NCBI RefSeq assembly: GCF_001650735.1
Contig: NZ_LXVY01000019.1
Coordinates: forward strand, 1 to 58,814
Reading direction: 5' to 3'
Origin: Sphingomonas sp. TDK1
GTDB lineage: Bacteria > Pseudomonadota > Alphaproteobacteria > Sphingomonadales > Sphingomonadaceae
Length of the DNA stretch: 58,814 nt
Shown: positions 9,130 through 18,464 of the stretch, in pieces
Layout: every line of letters starts with the position of its first letter
Position numbering within the stretch: the first letter of the stretch is position 1
The notes under the pieces: generated by a model
The model's input: the letters and a program-made list of their open reading frames with translations, nothing else
Databases searched by the model: none
Told to the model about the DNA's origin: nothing
Made by a program: the position numbers and the translations under genes

Positions 9130-12100
9130 GTGGCGACGAATCCGATTGACGAACAGACGGGTGAGATCCCGTCAGTGTTCCAGAGCAATCTGCCGCTACG
9201 AGAGAAGCTCGACAGGGCGCGCACCGAGCTACTGGATCTGTCCGCCAGGAATCGGCTTCTCAACATGCCGCGCTCGTCGAAGAGTGTCCGCGCCCTCGAG
9301 GTGATCGACGAGATCAGCGCGGAGGTGTTCCGGCTGCTGGTGCGGGAAAACCGACCCTTCACTTTCGTTGCCGGCAAGTCGGCGGGCGAGGAACAGGCTG
9401 CGGACGGGGAACAGGAGGAGGTCGACGAAATCGTCGACCTCGCGCAGCCAGAGGACGACGAGGTCGATGAGCGCGGCGTCCATGTCCGACACTCCGACAC
9501 GCGGCTGCAGACCCGGCTGACGCCGAAGGGACTGCAGAAGCGCCTGCTCGACCTTTTCTTCGACGCACGCACTCTGGAGGAGGAGCAGGGCGTCAACATC
9601 CTCTATCTGACGCTTGGCGCGCTCAAGTGGATCGATCCTCAGAACGCGGCCAACATCCGCTACGCTCCCCTCGTACTTGTCCCTGTGTCGCTGGAACGCG
9701 GAAACGCCGGCGAGAAGTTCAAGCTGCGCGCGCGTCAGGAGGAATACGCCTCCAATCTGTCTCTCGAAGCCTTCCTTGAGAAGGTGCACGGCATCCGGCT
9801 GCCGGGGTTCGAAGCGAGCGACGCCTTCGATATCACATCTTACTTCGACGAGGTCGCGGAAGCGATCTCCGCGAAGCCGGGTTGGGAGGTGATCAGCGAC
9901 AACATTGTCCTCGGTTTCTTCTCCTTCGCCAAGTTTCTCATGTATCGCGACCTAGACCCGGATGTCTGGCCGGAGGGTCGCAGGATTGTAGACCGCGATC
10001 TGATCAGGGGCCTCATCTCGGACGGGTTCGAGGGATCCGACGCGATGATTCCCGAAGACTCGAACATCGACCCGTTCATCCCGCCCAGCGAAATGCTCCA
10101 TATCGTGGATAGCGACAGCTCGCAGGCGCTGGCGGTGCACGAGGTCCGGCGGGGCAGGAACCTCGTCATCCAGGGTCCGCCCGGAACCGGCAAGAGCCAG
10201 ACCATCGCCAATGTGATCGCCTCGGCCGTGGCGGACGGCAAGACGGTCTTGTTCGTCGCCGAGAAGATGGCGGCGCTGGAGGTGGTCAAGCGGCGCCTCG
10301 ACGCGACCGGCGTCGGCGACGCCTGTCTCGAGCTCCACAGCAACAAGGCGAACAAGCGCGCCCTTCTGGAGGAGCTGCGCCGGACGTGGGAACTGGGCGC
10401 TCCACGCGGCCAGGCTCCGGGGACGCTGAACGCGAGGCTCACCGAGACGCGCGATCGTCTCAACGCACATGTCCAGCGAATGCACGCGGCCCACGGCACC
10501 TCCGGTTTGACGCCGTTCCAAGTCGTCGGTCAGCTGAGCCGTCTGCGGCTCGACGGCGAGAAGCCTTCCGACTTGGAGCTTGAAGGCGCCGCAGATTGGA
10601 CTGCCGGCGATTTCGCAGAGCGCCATTCCCTGCTGGCGGATCTTGCCGAGAGGGTTGTCACGCTGGGACGACCGGACGAACACCCCTGGCTGGGCGTCGG
10701 CCTTTCATCCATCCTGCCGACCGACGTCGAGCGACTCATGGTGCGGCTGTCGGACCTTGTAGCGAGGATCGGCGCATACGATGCCGCGCAGGGGGATCTT
10801 GCTGCCAAGATTGAGACCGATAGGCCCGCAACGCTCGCCGGCCTGTCGTCGCTCACCAACCTGGCAGCGCGAATTGATGCGGCTCCGGCGATAGCGGCCG
10901 ACGCCCTGTCCGCCGCCGTCTGGGAGGTGGATGCGGCCCGCATCGGCAACCTGCTCACGGTCGGCGCCCGGCATGCAGACCTGAAGCTCGAGCTCGAGCC
11001 GGCGGTTTACGATGCGGCGTGGGCCGCCGACCTCGACGAGACCATCACCGCGCTGTCGCTGCTCCCGGCTTCCTGGTCGCTAGAGGCGTTCGACCGGATG
11101 GCAGCATCCGCAGCCGACCTGCCGCGTCTGATCGCGGACAGCGCGGCGCTCGCCCGCGCGCTCGGCCGCGATGCGCCCATCACGCTCGCCGGTGCCGGGA
11201 TGCTCGCGCGCGTGGGTGAACGGGTCGCGGCGGCCCCCGACGCCAGCCCCGAAGCCTTCGCCGCGGATCTGTGGGACAACGGCGTCGAACGCGCTGCGGA
11301 TCTCGCCCAGGCGGTCGCCCTCCTCGAACGTTCGCGGGTGGAGATCGACGGGCGGCTATCCGATGCCGCGTGGTCCCTCGACCTCGCCGAAGCGCGTGCC
11401 GTCCTGGCCTCGCATGGAAGCGGCCTCTTCAGATTTCTCAGCGGCGAGTGGCGGCGCCGTAACCGCTTGGTGAGGTCCGTACTGACGCGGTCCGACATTC
11501 CGCTGGACGATGTCCTGTCGCTTCTGGATTCGCTCGCAGCGGGGCAGAAGGCCATGCGAGCAATCGACGCCGACGAGGAATTCGGCCGGAGCGCGTTTGG
11601 CGCTGATTGGCGCGGCGAGCGCTCCGCCTCGGCTCCGCTGCTGGCGCTGGTCGAGTGGATGCGCTCGCTACGGGGACTCGGTGCCGAACCACGGCTGATC
11701 GCAGCGAAGCATCCGGAGAAGCCCGAGGTCGCGAACCGCGCGGCCCGCGTCGCCCAACTCGAGGCAGGCCTTTCCGCTACCATATCGCGGCTGTGGGACG
11801 ATCTGGCAGATGTCCGTGAGCTTGCCTTCGGCGATGCTGACGACGCCAGACGAGCAGACCTCGCCGCAGTTCTCGCGTTCGCTGACCGGATCGCAACAGC
11901 TCGCCGGGTGTCCGCAAGCCTGCTGAAGGCTGAGCCGGGCGGGATCGAGGCGCGTATTCGTGTGCTGCAGACGGCCGTCGCTGGGCAGCGGGCTGCCGCC
12001 TCGATCGAAGAAGGCGAGGCGATTGGCCGCTCCGCTTTCGGCGAGCTCTGGAGCGGGCAGGCGTCGGACTGGACGTGCCTGCGCGAGGTCGCCGACTGGG

Positions 12101-15100
12101 TCGGGCGGAATGGCGACATCCGCCTGCTCGTCGGCCGGATCGAAGACCGGGGCGAACCGCTGCGTAGGGTGCGCCAACTTGATGAGGAGCGTGCTACTCT
12201 GTCCTCTAACCTGTCCGCCCTCTTCGACCTGCTGCAGCTGGATCGCCAGCTGGCGCTCGGTTCGGCCGACCCCGAGGCGACCGAAATCTCGGCCCTGCAG
12301 GCCAAGCTCACCCTGTGGACGGCATCCGACGAGAAGCTGTTCCAGTGGGTCGCCTATCGCGACCGAGCCGGACGAGCCGCTGCGCTGGGGTGCGGTGACG
12401 TAGTGCGGCGGCTCGCCGACGGGCGCTTGGCGCCGGACGCTGCGATTGGCGCTTACGAGATGGCCTATTACGAGGCGGTCTATGCCGATCAGGTACAGTC
12501 CGATCCCGAGCTCGGCACGTTCGACGGGACGGCGCATGGTCGTCTTGCGCGCGAGTTCGCCGACATGGATCGCCAGCGCATCGCCGCCGCGAGCTACGAG
12601 GTAGTGAAGGCGCACCATCAGGCAGTGCCGCCGCGCGACGGCGGCTCGGTCGGGCCGCTCGGCGTTCTGCGCGCCGAGATCGCGCGCAGGCGCGGACACA
12701 TGCCGATCCGCAAGCTCATGGAGCGGGCTGCTCCTGCGGTGCAGGCGCTGAAGCCTGTCTTCATGATGAGCCCGCTCTCGGTCGCCCAGTTCCTTGCGCC
12801 GGGAATCTTCGACTTCGACCTTCTCGTCATGGACGAGGCGAGCCAAATCCAGCCGGTCGACGCACTGGGTGCAGTGGCGCGGGCCAAGCAGGTCGTCGTG
12901 GTGGGCGACCCCAAGCAGCTGCCGCCCACGGCCTTCTTCTCGAAGATGACCGGCGCGGCAAACGACGAGGACGACGATGCCGGCAGCAGGGTCGCCGACA
13001 TCGAAAGCGTGCTCGGCCTATTCACCGCTCGCGGCTTGCCGACGCGAATGCTGCGCTGGCACTACCGCAGCAAGCACCAGTCCCTGATCGCCGTCAGCAA
13101 TCGCCAATTCTACGAGAACAAGCTGTTCATCGTGCCGAGCCCCTACACGGCGGAGGCCGGCATGGGTCTGCGCTTCCACCACATTCCGCAGGGCATCTGG
13201 GACGCCGGCGGCACGCGGACCAACGCGGTCGAGGCCAAGATGGTGGCGCAGGCGATCGTCGCGCATGCGCGCGAGCACCCGCACCTCTCGCTCGGCGTCG
13301 CGACTTTCTCGACCTCACAGCGTAGAGCAATCCTCGACCAGCTCGAAGTGCTGCGTCGGTCCCTGTCGCCGGAGGTTGAGAACTTCTTCCAGTCGCACCC
13401 TTCCGAACCGTTCTTCGTCAAGAACCTCGAAAACGTGCAGGGCGACGAGCGCGACGTGATCTTCATCTCGGTCGGCTATGGACCGACGGTTCCCGGCGGT
13501 CGCGTGCCCATGCGCTTCGGCCCGCTCGGGACCGAGGGGGGCGAGCGTCGCCTCAACGTGCTCATCAGCCGCGCGAAGCAGCGCTGCGAGGTCTTCTCCT
13601 CGATGACGGACGAGGACATCGAGCCCGACTTCGCGCAGACCCGCAAGGGGGTGTTCGCCTTCAGGCTCTTCATGCACTTCGCGCGCACCGGGCAGATGAC
13701 GATGGCCGAGAGCACCGGCCGGGATCACGACAGCGTCTTCGAGGAACAGGTCGCCAAGGCGCTGCAGGCTCGTGGCTATCAGGTGAGCCGGCAGGTCGGA
13801 CTGGCAGGCTTCTTCATAGACCTGGCCGTGGCGGACACGGACCGGCCGGGCCGATATCTGCTCGGCATCGAATGCGACGGCGCCTCCTACCACGGAGCAC
13901 GGTCCGCCCGCGACCGCGATCGGCTCAGGCAGTCGGTGCTGGAGAGCCACGGCTGGAACATCCATCGAATCTGGAGCACGGACTGGTTTCAGCGGCCGAA
14001 CGAGCAGTTGGACCTCGTCATCGCGCGGATCGAAAGCGCTAAGGCGGAATACGACGCTCAGGCCGAAGGACGGCGCTCGACCCGTGCGGTCCCGATCGAG
14101 ATCGTATCGGTAGAGCGCGAGGGGCTCACGGAGATCGGCCTGGTCGCCAACGACGATCAGCCGGAGGTCTCCTTCTATCAGGAGGCGGCGCTTACGATAC
14201 CCGCCCACGTGACCACCGAACTCCACAGCACGCCGCGCGGCATCCTGTCGTCGCTGGCCGAAGAAGTCGTGGCCGTCGAAGGCCCGATCCACATCGACGA
14301 GATCGTGAACAGGATCCGGGAGGCTTGGGGCCTGAAGAGGGCGGGCGGTCGCATCCAGGAGGCGATCGAACGGGCGGTCGAGGTCTCGGTTAAGGTCGGT
14401 CGATTGTCGGAGGACGGCGACTTCGTCTCGATTCCGGGCAGCAAGCCGAAGGTCCGGGATCGCGGTGCCGTCCGGTCGGCGACGCTGCGCAAACCGGACA
14501 TGTTGCCGCCGGCCGAGATCGAAGCCGCCGTGATGGACGTCGTTCGCGCGAATTTCGGAGCGACCGAGGAGCAGGTCAGCACCGTCGTCTGCCGCACCTT
14601 CGGCTTCAAATCGACCAGCGCGCAACTGCGCAAGATCGTCGCGGACGTCTGGATCAAGGCGATCGCCAAGGACTGGCTGGCACGACGCGACGGCCTGCTT
14701 GTCCTGGGTGCCGCGGCGCCGGTCGCCGAGCCGCCGCGGTCCGCATCGCCGATCCAGACGCTGATCGCCGAAGGAGAACACGAACGGCTCGAATTCAAGG
14801 AGACGATCCGCTGGGACGTTCGGCTGGGAGGTGAGAATAGGAAGCTCGAGGACATCGTGCTGAAAACGCTCGCCGGCTTCGCCAACCGGGTGGGCGGCAC
14901 GCTTTTGATTGGCGTCTCGGACGAAGGCGAGGCAAACGGCCTCGAGCGCGACTTCTCATGCCTCGGCGGAAATCGTGACAAGTTCGAGCTCCACCTCACA
15001 AACCTCTTCGCCAAGCACTTCGGACAGGCCTGCCGGGCCTCGAAAATCAGGATCACCTTTCCTGAAGTCGACGGGATGGCCCTATGTCGCGTTGACATGG

Positions 15101-15249
15101 ACGCGTCGGCGCAACCGGTGTTCATCAACGTGGCAGACCGTTCTGGTAGCGTGGCCGAGCGCTTTTATGTTCGATCGGGAAACTCCACCCAGGAACTGAA
15201 GCTCAGCGAGGCGACAGGCTATATCCGCGACCATTTTCGGACTGCTTGA
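9130..15249 (+). CDS. sngC: DUF4011 helicase - MTES nuclease - DUF3320 - AlbA_2 giant protein (SngC-like, Shango)
   Basis: A 2039-residue effector. In order: DUF4011 (about 15-220, starting near LDLSARNRLLNM), a superfamily-1 helicase with Walker A QGPPGTGKSQT near 348, a long helical insert, Walker B MDEASQIQP near 1234, motif GDPKQLPPT near 1260 and C-terminal motifs VQGDERDVIF and RLNVLISRAKQR near 1435-1475. Next comes a restriction-endonuclease-like MTES_1575 domain (about 1532-1635, with FFIDLAV and GIECDGASYH supplying the Asp and Glu-x-Asp), then a DUF3320-like segment (about 1690-1740). The last 160 residues are an AlbA_2 domain (LEFKETIRWD, GGTLLIGVSDEG), as in Schlafen proteins. 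Start is GTG with a G-rich upstream stretch. The DUF4011-helicase-nuclease chain matches the large Shango protein; whether AlbA_2 is usual there I cannot tell from the sequence. Confidence 0.8.
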   Translation: MATNPIDEQTGEIPSVFQSNLPLREKLDRARTELLDLSARNRLLNMPRSSKSVRALEVIDEISAEVFRLLVRENRPFTFVAGKSAGEEQAADGEQEEVDEIVDLAQPEDDEVDERGVHVRHSDTRLQTRLTPKGLQKRLLDLFFDARTLEEEQGVNILYLTLGALKWIDPQNAANIRYAPLVLVPVSLERGNAGEKFKLRARQEEYASNLSLEAFLEKVHGIRLPGFEASDAFDITSYFDEVAEAISAKPGWEVISDNIVLGFFSFAKFLMYRDLDPDVWPEGRRIVDRDLIRGLISDGFEGSDAMIPEDSNIDPFIPPSEMLHIVDSDSSQALAVHEVRRGRNLVIQGPPGTGKSQTIANVIASAVADGKTVLFVAEKMAALEVVKRRLDATGVGDACLELHSNKANKRALLEELRRTWELGAPRGQAPGTLNARLTETRDRLNAHVQRMHAAHGTSGLTPFQVVGQLSRLRLDGEKPSDLELEGAADWTAGDFAERHSLLADLAERVVTLGRPDEHPWLGVGLSSILPTDVERLMVRLSDLVARIGAYDAAQGDLAAKIETDRPATLAGLSSLTNLAARIDAAPAIAADALSAAVWEVDAARIGNLLTVGARHADLKLELEPAVYDAAWAADLDETITALSLLPASWSLEAFDRMAASAADLPRLIADSAALARALGRDAPITLAGAGMLARVGERVAAAPDASPEAFAADLWDNGVERAADLAQAVALLERSRVEIDGRLSDAAWSLDLAEARAVLASHGSGLFRFLSGEWRRRNRLVRSVLTRSDIPLDDVLSLLDSLAAGQKAMRAIDADEEFGRSAFGADWRGERSASAPLLALVEWMRSLRGLGAEPRLIAAKHPEKPEVANRAARVAQLEAGLSATISRLWDDLADVRELAFGDADDARRADLAAVLAFADRIATARRVSASLLKAEPGGIEARIRVLQTAVAGQRAAASIEEGEAIGRSAFGELWSGQASDWTCLREVADWVGRNGDIRLLVGRIEDRGEPLRRVRQLDEERATLSSNLSALFDLLQLDRQLALGSADPEATEISALQAKLTLWTASDEKLFQWVAYRDRAGRAAALGCGDVVRRLADGRLAPDAAIGAYEMAYYEAVYADQVQSDPELGTFDGTAHGRLAREFADMDRQRIAAASYEVVKAHHQAVPPRDGGSVGPLGVLRAEIARRRGHMPIRKLMERAAPAVQALKPVFMMSPLSVAQFLAPGIFDFDLLVMDEASQIQPVDALGAVARAKQVVVVGDPKQLPPTAFFSKMTGAANDEDDDAGSRVADIESVLGLFTARGLPTRMLRWHYRSKHQSLIAVSNRQFYENKLFIVPSPYTAEAGMGLRFHHIPQGIWDAGGTRTNAVEAKMVAQAIVAHAREHPHLSLGVATFSTSQRRAILDQLEVLRRSLSPEVENFFQSHPSEPFFVKNLENVQGDERDVIFISVGYGPTVPGGRVPMRFGPLGTEGGERRLNVLISRAKQRCEVFSSMTDEDIEPDFAQTRKGVFAFRLFMHFARTGQMTMAESTGRDHDSVFEEQVAKALQARGYQVSRQVGLAGFFIDLAVADTDRPGRYLLGIECDGASYHGARSARDRDRLRQSVLESHGWNIHRIWSTDWFQRPNEQLDLVIARIESAKAEYDAQAEGRRSTRAVPIEIVSVEREGLTEIGLVANDDQPEVSFYQEAALTIPAHVTTELHSTPRGILSSLAEEVVAVEGPIHIDEIVNRIREAWGLKRAGGRIQEAIERAVEVSVKVGRLSEDGDFVSIPGSKPKVRDRGAVRSATLRKPDMLPPAEIEAAVMDVVRANFGATEEQVSTVVCRTFGFKSTSAQLRKIVADVWIKAIAKDWLARRDGLLVLGAAAPVAEPPRSASPIQTLIAEGEHERLEFKETIRWDVRLGGENRKLEDIVLKTLAGFANRVGGTLLIGVSDEGEANGLERDFSCLGGNRDKFELHLTNLFAKHFGQACRASKIRITFPEVDGMALCRVDMDASAQPVFINVADRSGSVAERFYVRSGNSTQELKLSEATGYIRDHFRTA

Positions 15250-15452
15250 AATTTTCGTTGCGAAACTGGTCCGCGCGAACACGGCGACCGCGCGGTTTCA
15301 GTCGACCGCATATTGGCTGTCGGCTTTAGCGCTGTTTGAGTTTGGAAGCTGCCAGTCCACTGACGGCCCAATCTCCGTCGTTCTGCGGAACCGGTCGTCC
15401 AAGCGCGGGCCGTCGGCTTCTGGCCAGACCTGACGTTCAACACGGCGCCACG

Positions 15453-15471
15453 GAACGGCAGAAAAGTCCCA
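15453..15471 (+). repeat. Short intergenic phrase shared with 27159-27177
   Basis: GAACGGCAGAAAAGTCCCA differs at one of 19 bases from the copy at 27159-27177. Both lie in non-coding spacers (15250-15515 and 26966-27269) that otherwise hold no gene and share a degenerate character. The 15250-15515 spacer separates the helicase gene from the convergent second recombinase. Confidence 0.5.
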
Positions 15472-15515
15472 TGCGCAGTAAGGTCGGCCCCTCGCCCGAG
15501 CGAGGAGCCGACAGG

Positions 15516-16148
15516 TCAAATCTCGGTGTTCTCGGCGAGGGCAAGTGCGTCTTCCACATCGATGCCGAGATAGCGGACCGTGTTCTCGATCTTGCTATGG
15601 CCGAGCAGGATCTGGACGGCACGCAGATTGCCGGTTGCCCTGTAGATGATCGATGCCTTCGTTCGGCGGAGCGAGTGCGTACCGTATTCACTTCGGATCA
15701 GACCGACCCCTGTCACCCATTCATCGACAAGCCGGGCGTACTGGCGAGTGCTGAGATGCCCATTACGATCGACCCGACTGGGGAAGACGTAGTCGTCCAC
15801 CGTGCCGCCCCGCCGCTCCAGCCAAGCCAGCAGGCTGGCGCGAGCGTCTGGAAGCAGCTCGAACTGAACCGGTCGGCCTGTTTTCTGCTGCATGACAATC
15901 GCTCGCGTTCGGACTTGCCCACCGCTGACAAGGTCGCCGATCCTCATCTGCACCAAGTCGCAGCCTCGGAGTTTGCTGTCGATCGCCAGATCGAACAGCG
16001 CCCGATCTCGCAGGCGTCGACGCTGATTGAGATAGAACCGAATTTCCCAAATCTGCTTCGGTTTGAGGGCACGCTTCGCACCGACGGTTCTTCCGGCATT
16101 CCAGACTTGCCGCTTTGTGACGGTGCGCTCGGTTTCAGGCATCTCCAT
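15516..16148 (-). CDS. Second tyrosine recombinase (XerD-like, short)
   Basis: A 210-residue phage-integrase-family protein consisting almost entirely of the catalytic domain. Visible catalytic residues are Arg in DSKLRGCDLVQM, Lys in QQKTGRPV, HxxR in THSLRRTKAS, His in LGHSKIENTVRYL and the final Tyr in the same block. ATG at 16148 is chosen because GGAGAACGATT precedes it directly; a longer frame to 16235 lacks a ribosome binding site. Without an N-terminal core-binding domain it resembles the small solitary recombinases common on alphaproteobacterial plasmids and islands. It lies at the boundary between the defence locus and the chemosensory operon, so it may mark an older insertion. It converges on the helicase gene. 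Confidence 0.8.
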   Translation of the reverse strand: MEMPETERTVTKRQVWNAGRTVGAKRALKPKQIWEIRFYLNQRRRLRDRALFDLAIDSKLRGCDLVQMRIGDLVSGGQVRTRAIVMQQKTGRPVQFELLPDARASLLAWLERRGGTVDDYVFPSRVDRNGHLSTRQYARLVDEWVTGVGLIRSEYGTHSLRRTKASIIYRATGNLRAVQILLGHSKIENTVRYLGIDVEDALALAENTEI

Positions 16149-16527
16149 AATCGTTCTCCAATGGCCAGATCGGCCTTCGGAAGAACGCTTGCGGGTATGA
16201 GGGTCTGGTATTGCTCGGGGGCCTATGCCGACCACAATCGGTCGATGCCTTTCGAACGATTGAACGTCCGATACTGCCGAAAGCAGCCGATGGGACTGGT
16301 AAGATCGCCCTTCACCCGTCGAAAGGAGGGCCTAGTCCGGCCCGAACGGATCGTCAGAAGCGCTTGATGACCCTCCGCCATAGTCCCCAAATCGGCGGTA
16401 GCGCGCTGCCACAAACGCAGTCGGTCCCCGCATCGCTTGGCGGCAGGTGGCCGCAGCTACGCGGATGCTGGCGCCATCGTCTGCTGTGCTCTAAGCAGGC
16501 TGAAAGCCCAATATCCCTGGAGTTCTG
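16149..16527. other. Divergent intergenic region upstream of the chemosensory operon
   Basis: No gene supported. It should contain the promoters of the second recombinase (leftward) and of the chemosensory operon (rightward). GGAG at 16519-16522 is the ribosome binding site of the receptor gene. I see no convincing sigma-70 or flagellar sigma-28 boxes. Confidence 0.4.
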
Positions 16528-18459
16528 ATGGCGCTGGTGAAGAAATCGACCCTTGGCGCTCGCGCAAAACGAGACAGGGAAGAATCTGCGGCGGCTGAGG
16601 CCAAGCCGGTATCGGCGCCCGTGCCGCAGGCGCGGGCCGTCCGCCGGGCGCGTCGCCCCGCCAATGCCGTCGAAGGGATGGACCGGGCCGTCCAGGAACT
16701 CGCGAGCGGGATCGCCGAGGCCTCCGCCGCCGCAAGCGAGCTGCAGCGGGCGATGGACCATATCGCGAGCGGCGCCGAAGAAGCCGCCGGCGCGGCCCAG
16801 GAATCGCAGGGCCTCATCGCCTCGCTCAACACCAATTTCAGGGACGCGAGCAACCGGGCCGAGGACGCGCGCCGCCAGATCGAGATCGTCCAGAACGCCT
16901 TTACCGAGGTGGGGGTGCAGATCGAGGTGTCGGTCGTCGCGATCGAGCTCAACGCCCAGCGCCAGCTTGCGACCGTCACCGTGATCGACGCACTGGAGCA
17001 GGTCGCCGGGGAGATCGGCACGGTCGGCGTCAGCGTCGCCGATGTTGCGGACGAAACCAGCCTGCTCGCGCTTAACGCGACGATCGAGGCGGCGCGGGCA
17101 GGGGACGCCGGCAGCGGCTTCGCGGTGGTCGCGGACGAGGTTCGCGCGCTGTCCGAAAGCTCCGAAGCCAGCGCGGGCGAGATCCAGCAGCTGGCGGCAA
17201 GCGTCGTCGGCGAGGTGAACCGCGTGGTGCAGCAGGTGCGCGCGGCCTCCGAACTTGCAACGCGCGAGGCGCAGTCGGGCCGCGCGGTCGTCGTGCAGCT
17301 CAAGGAAGCGCGCGAGGAGCTGTCGGCGCTGGGTGCGGGCACGGCGGCGATCGTCCAGGCCTCGTCGGAGGCGGAGGCTGCCGCCGCGGAGGCCGAGCAA
17401 GGCGCCGAGCAGGTCGCAAGCGCCGCCGAGGAGCAATCGGCGGCCACCGCGCAGGCGCAGCAGGCGGTGGAGCAGCAGGGCACGTCGCTGGAGGAAAGCC
17501 AGCGCACCGCCGAGATGCTGGGCGATCTGATCCAGGCGCTGGAAGGCAACGGCGCGAACCAGGGCGCGGTCGAGCAGATCGCTGCCGCGGCCGAGGAGCT
17601 GTCGGCGACGGTGCAGGAGCTTTCGGGTGCCTCGGGCGAGATCCTCGTCGCGCTCGAACAGATCGCGCGCGGCACCCAGATCCAGGCGTCCGCGACCATG
17701 CAGGCCGATACGGCGATGGGCCAGATCGAGGGCCTGGCCGAGGTGCTGCAGGCGCGCGCCTCCGCGGCCGCCGAACGGATCGGCGCCATCGTCGAGGGCG
17801 TCGTGGTGAGCGGCTTGGCGATCGAGCGGGTGGCGGGCGGCGTCGAGCACGGGCTGACGGAGCTTCGCGCCGTGCTCGATCTGCTGGGGGCCCTGGCGGA
17901 TACGGCGCGCGGCATCGACAAGATCATCGGCAAGCTCGCATTGATCTCGGTGCAGACCAACATGCTCGCGGTGAGCGGTTCGGTGGAGGCGACGCGCGCG
18001 GGCGAGGCCGGGCGCGGCTTCACCCTGGTGGCGGGCGACATCCGCAAGCTCGCGCAGGATTCGGGGACGCGCGCAGATCACGCGGCGGACATCGTGCGCA
18101 CGATGCAGGACCAGATCGCGACGGTGCGTCGCGACCTCGAGCAGGTGATCGGCGCGGCCGAAGTGGAAATCGGCCGCAACCGTGCGTTCGTCGAGCGCTT
18201 CCGCTCAATGATCGAGGACCTGCAGGCGGCGCGCGGCGCGAACGATGCGATCCTCGCGGGCACGCAGGACATCCTGCGCTCCGTGCGCGAGATCCGCAGC
18301 GGTACCAACCAGATCGCCGAAGCGGCGGACCTCGCGAACGGCGCCGCGCGCGAGGCCGGCGCCGCCGCGCGCCAGCAGGCGCAGGGTGCCGAGCTGCTGG
18401 CCGCCGCGATCGAGGAAATCGCCCAGATCGCGACCGCAATCGCCGCGCAGGCGGCCTGA
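16528..18459 (+). CDS. Soluble methyl-accepting chemotaxis protein with two signalling tips
   Basis: A 643-residue cytoplasmic receptor with no membrane segment and no recognisable ligand domain. Nearly all of it is Ala/Glu-rich coiled coil. The conserved MCP hairpin tip occurs twice: a canonical one near residues 173-225 ([20 protein letters not shown], then [12 protein letters not shown]) and a degenerate one near 473-512 ([20 protein letters not shown], then [16 protein letters not shown]). Two tips in one chain imply either a folded double hairpin or a fused receptor pair, each tip able to bind CheA and CheW. The repeated EELSA/EEQSA runs are possible CheR/CheB methylation sites. It opens an operon of eight downstream signalling genes and ends five bases before the CheW gene. 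Confidence 0.85.
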   Translation: MALVKKSTLGARAKRDREESAAAEAKPVSAPVPQARAVRRARRPANAVEGMDRAVQELASGIAEASAAASELQRAMDHIASGAEEAAGAAQESQGLIASLNTNFRDASNRAEDARRQIEIVQNAFTEVGVQIEVSVVAIELNAQRQLATVTVIDALEQVAGEIGTVGVSVADVADETSLLALNATIEAARAGDAGSGFAVVADEVRALSESSEASAGEIQQLAASVVGEVNRVVQQVRAASELATREAQSGRAVVVQLKEAREELSALGAGTAAIVQASSEAEAAAAEAEQGAEQVASAAEEQSAATAQAQQAVEQQGTSLEESQRTAEMLGDLIQALEGNGANQGAVEQIAAAAEELSATVQELSGASGEILVALEQIARGTQIQASATMQADTAMGQIEGLAEVLQARASAAAERIGAIVEGVVVSGLAIERVAGGVEHGLTELRAVLDLLGALADTARGIDKIIGKLALISVQTNMLAVSGSVEATRAGEAGRGFTLVAGDIRKLAQDSGTRADHAADIVRTMQDQIATVRRDLEQVIGAAEVEIGRNRAFVERFRSMIEDLQAARGANDAILAGTQDILRSVREIRSGTNQIAEAADLANGAAREAGAAARQQAQGAELLAAAIEEIAQIATAIAAQAA

Positions 18460-18464
18460 GCGCG

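Noticed and set aside
16354..18081. 575-residue open frame antisense to the receptor gene
   Set aside because: Leu/Arg/His-rich shadow of a high-GC gene. The sense strand shows conserved MCP motifs.
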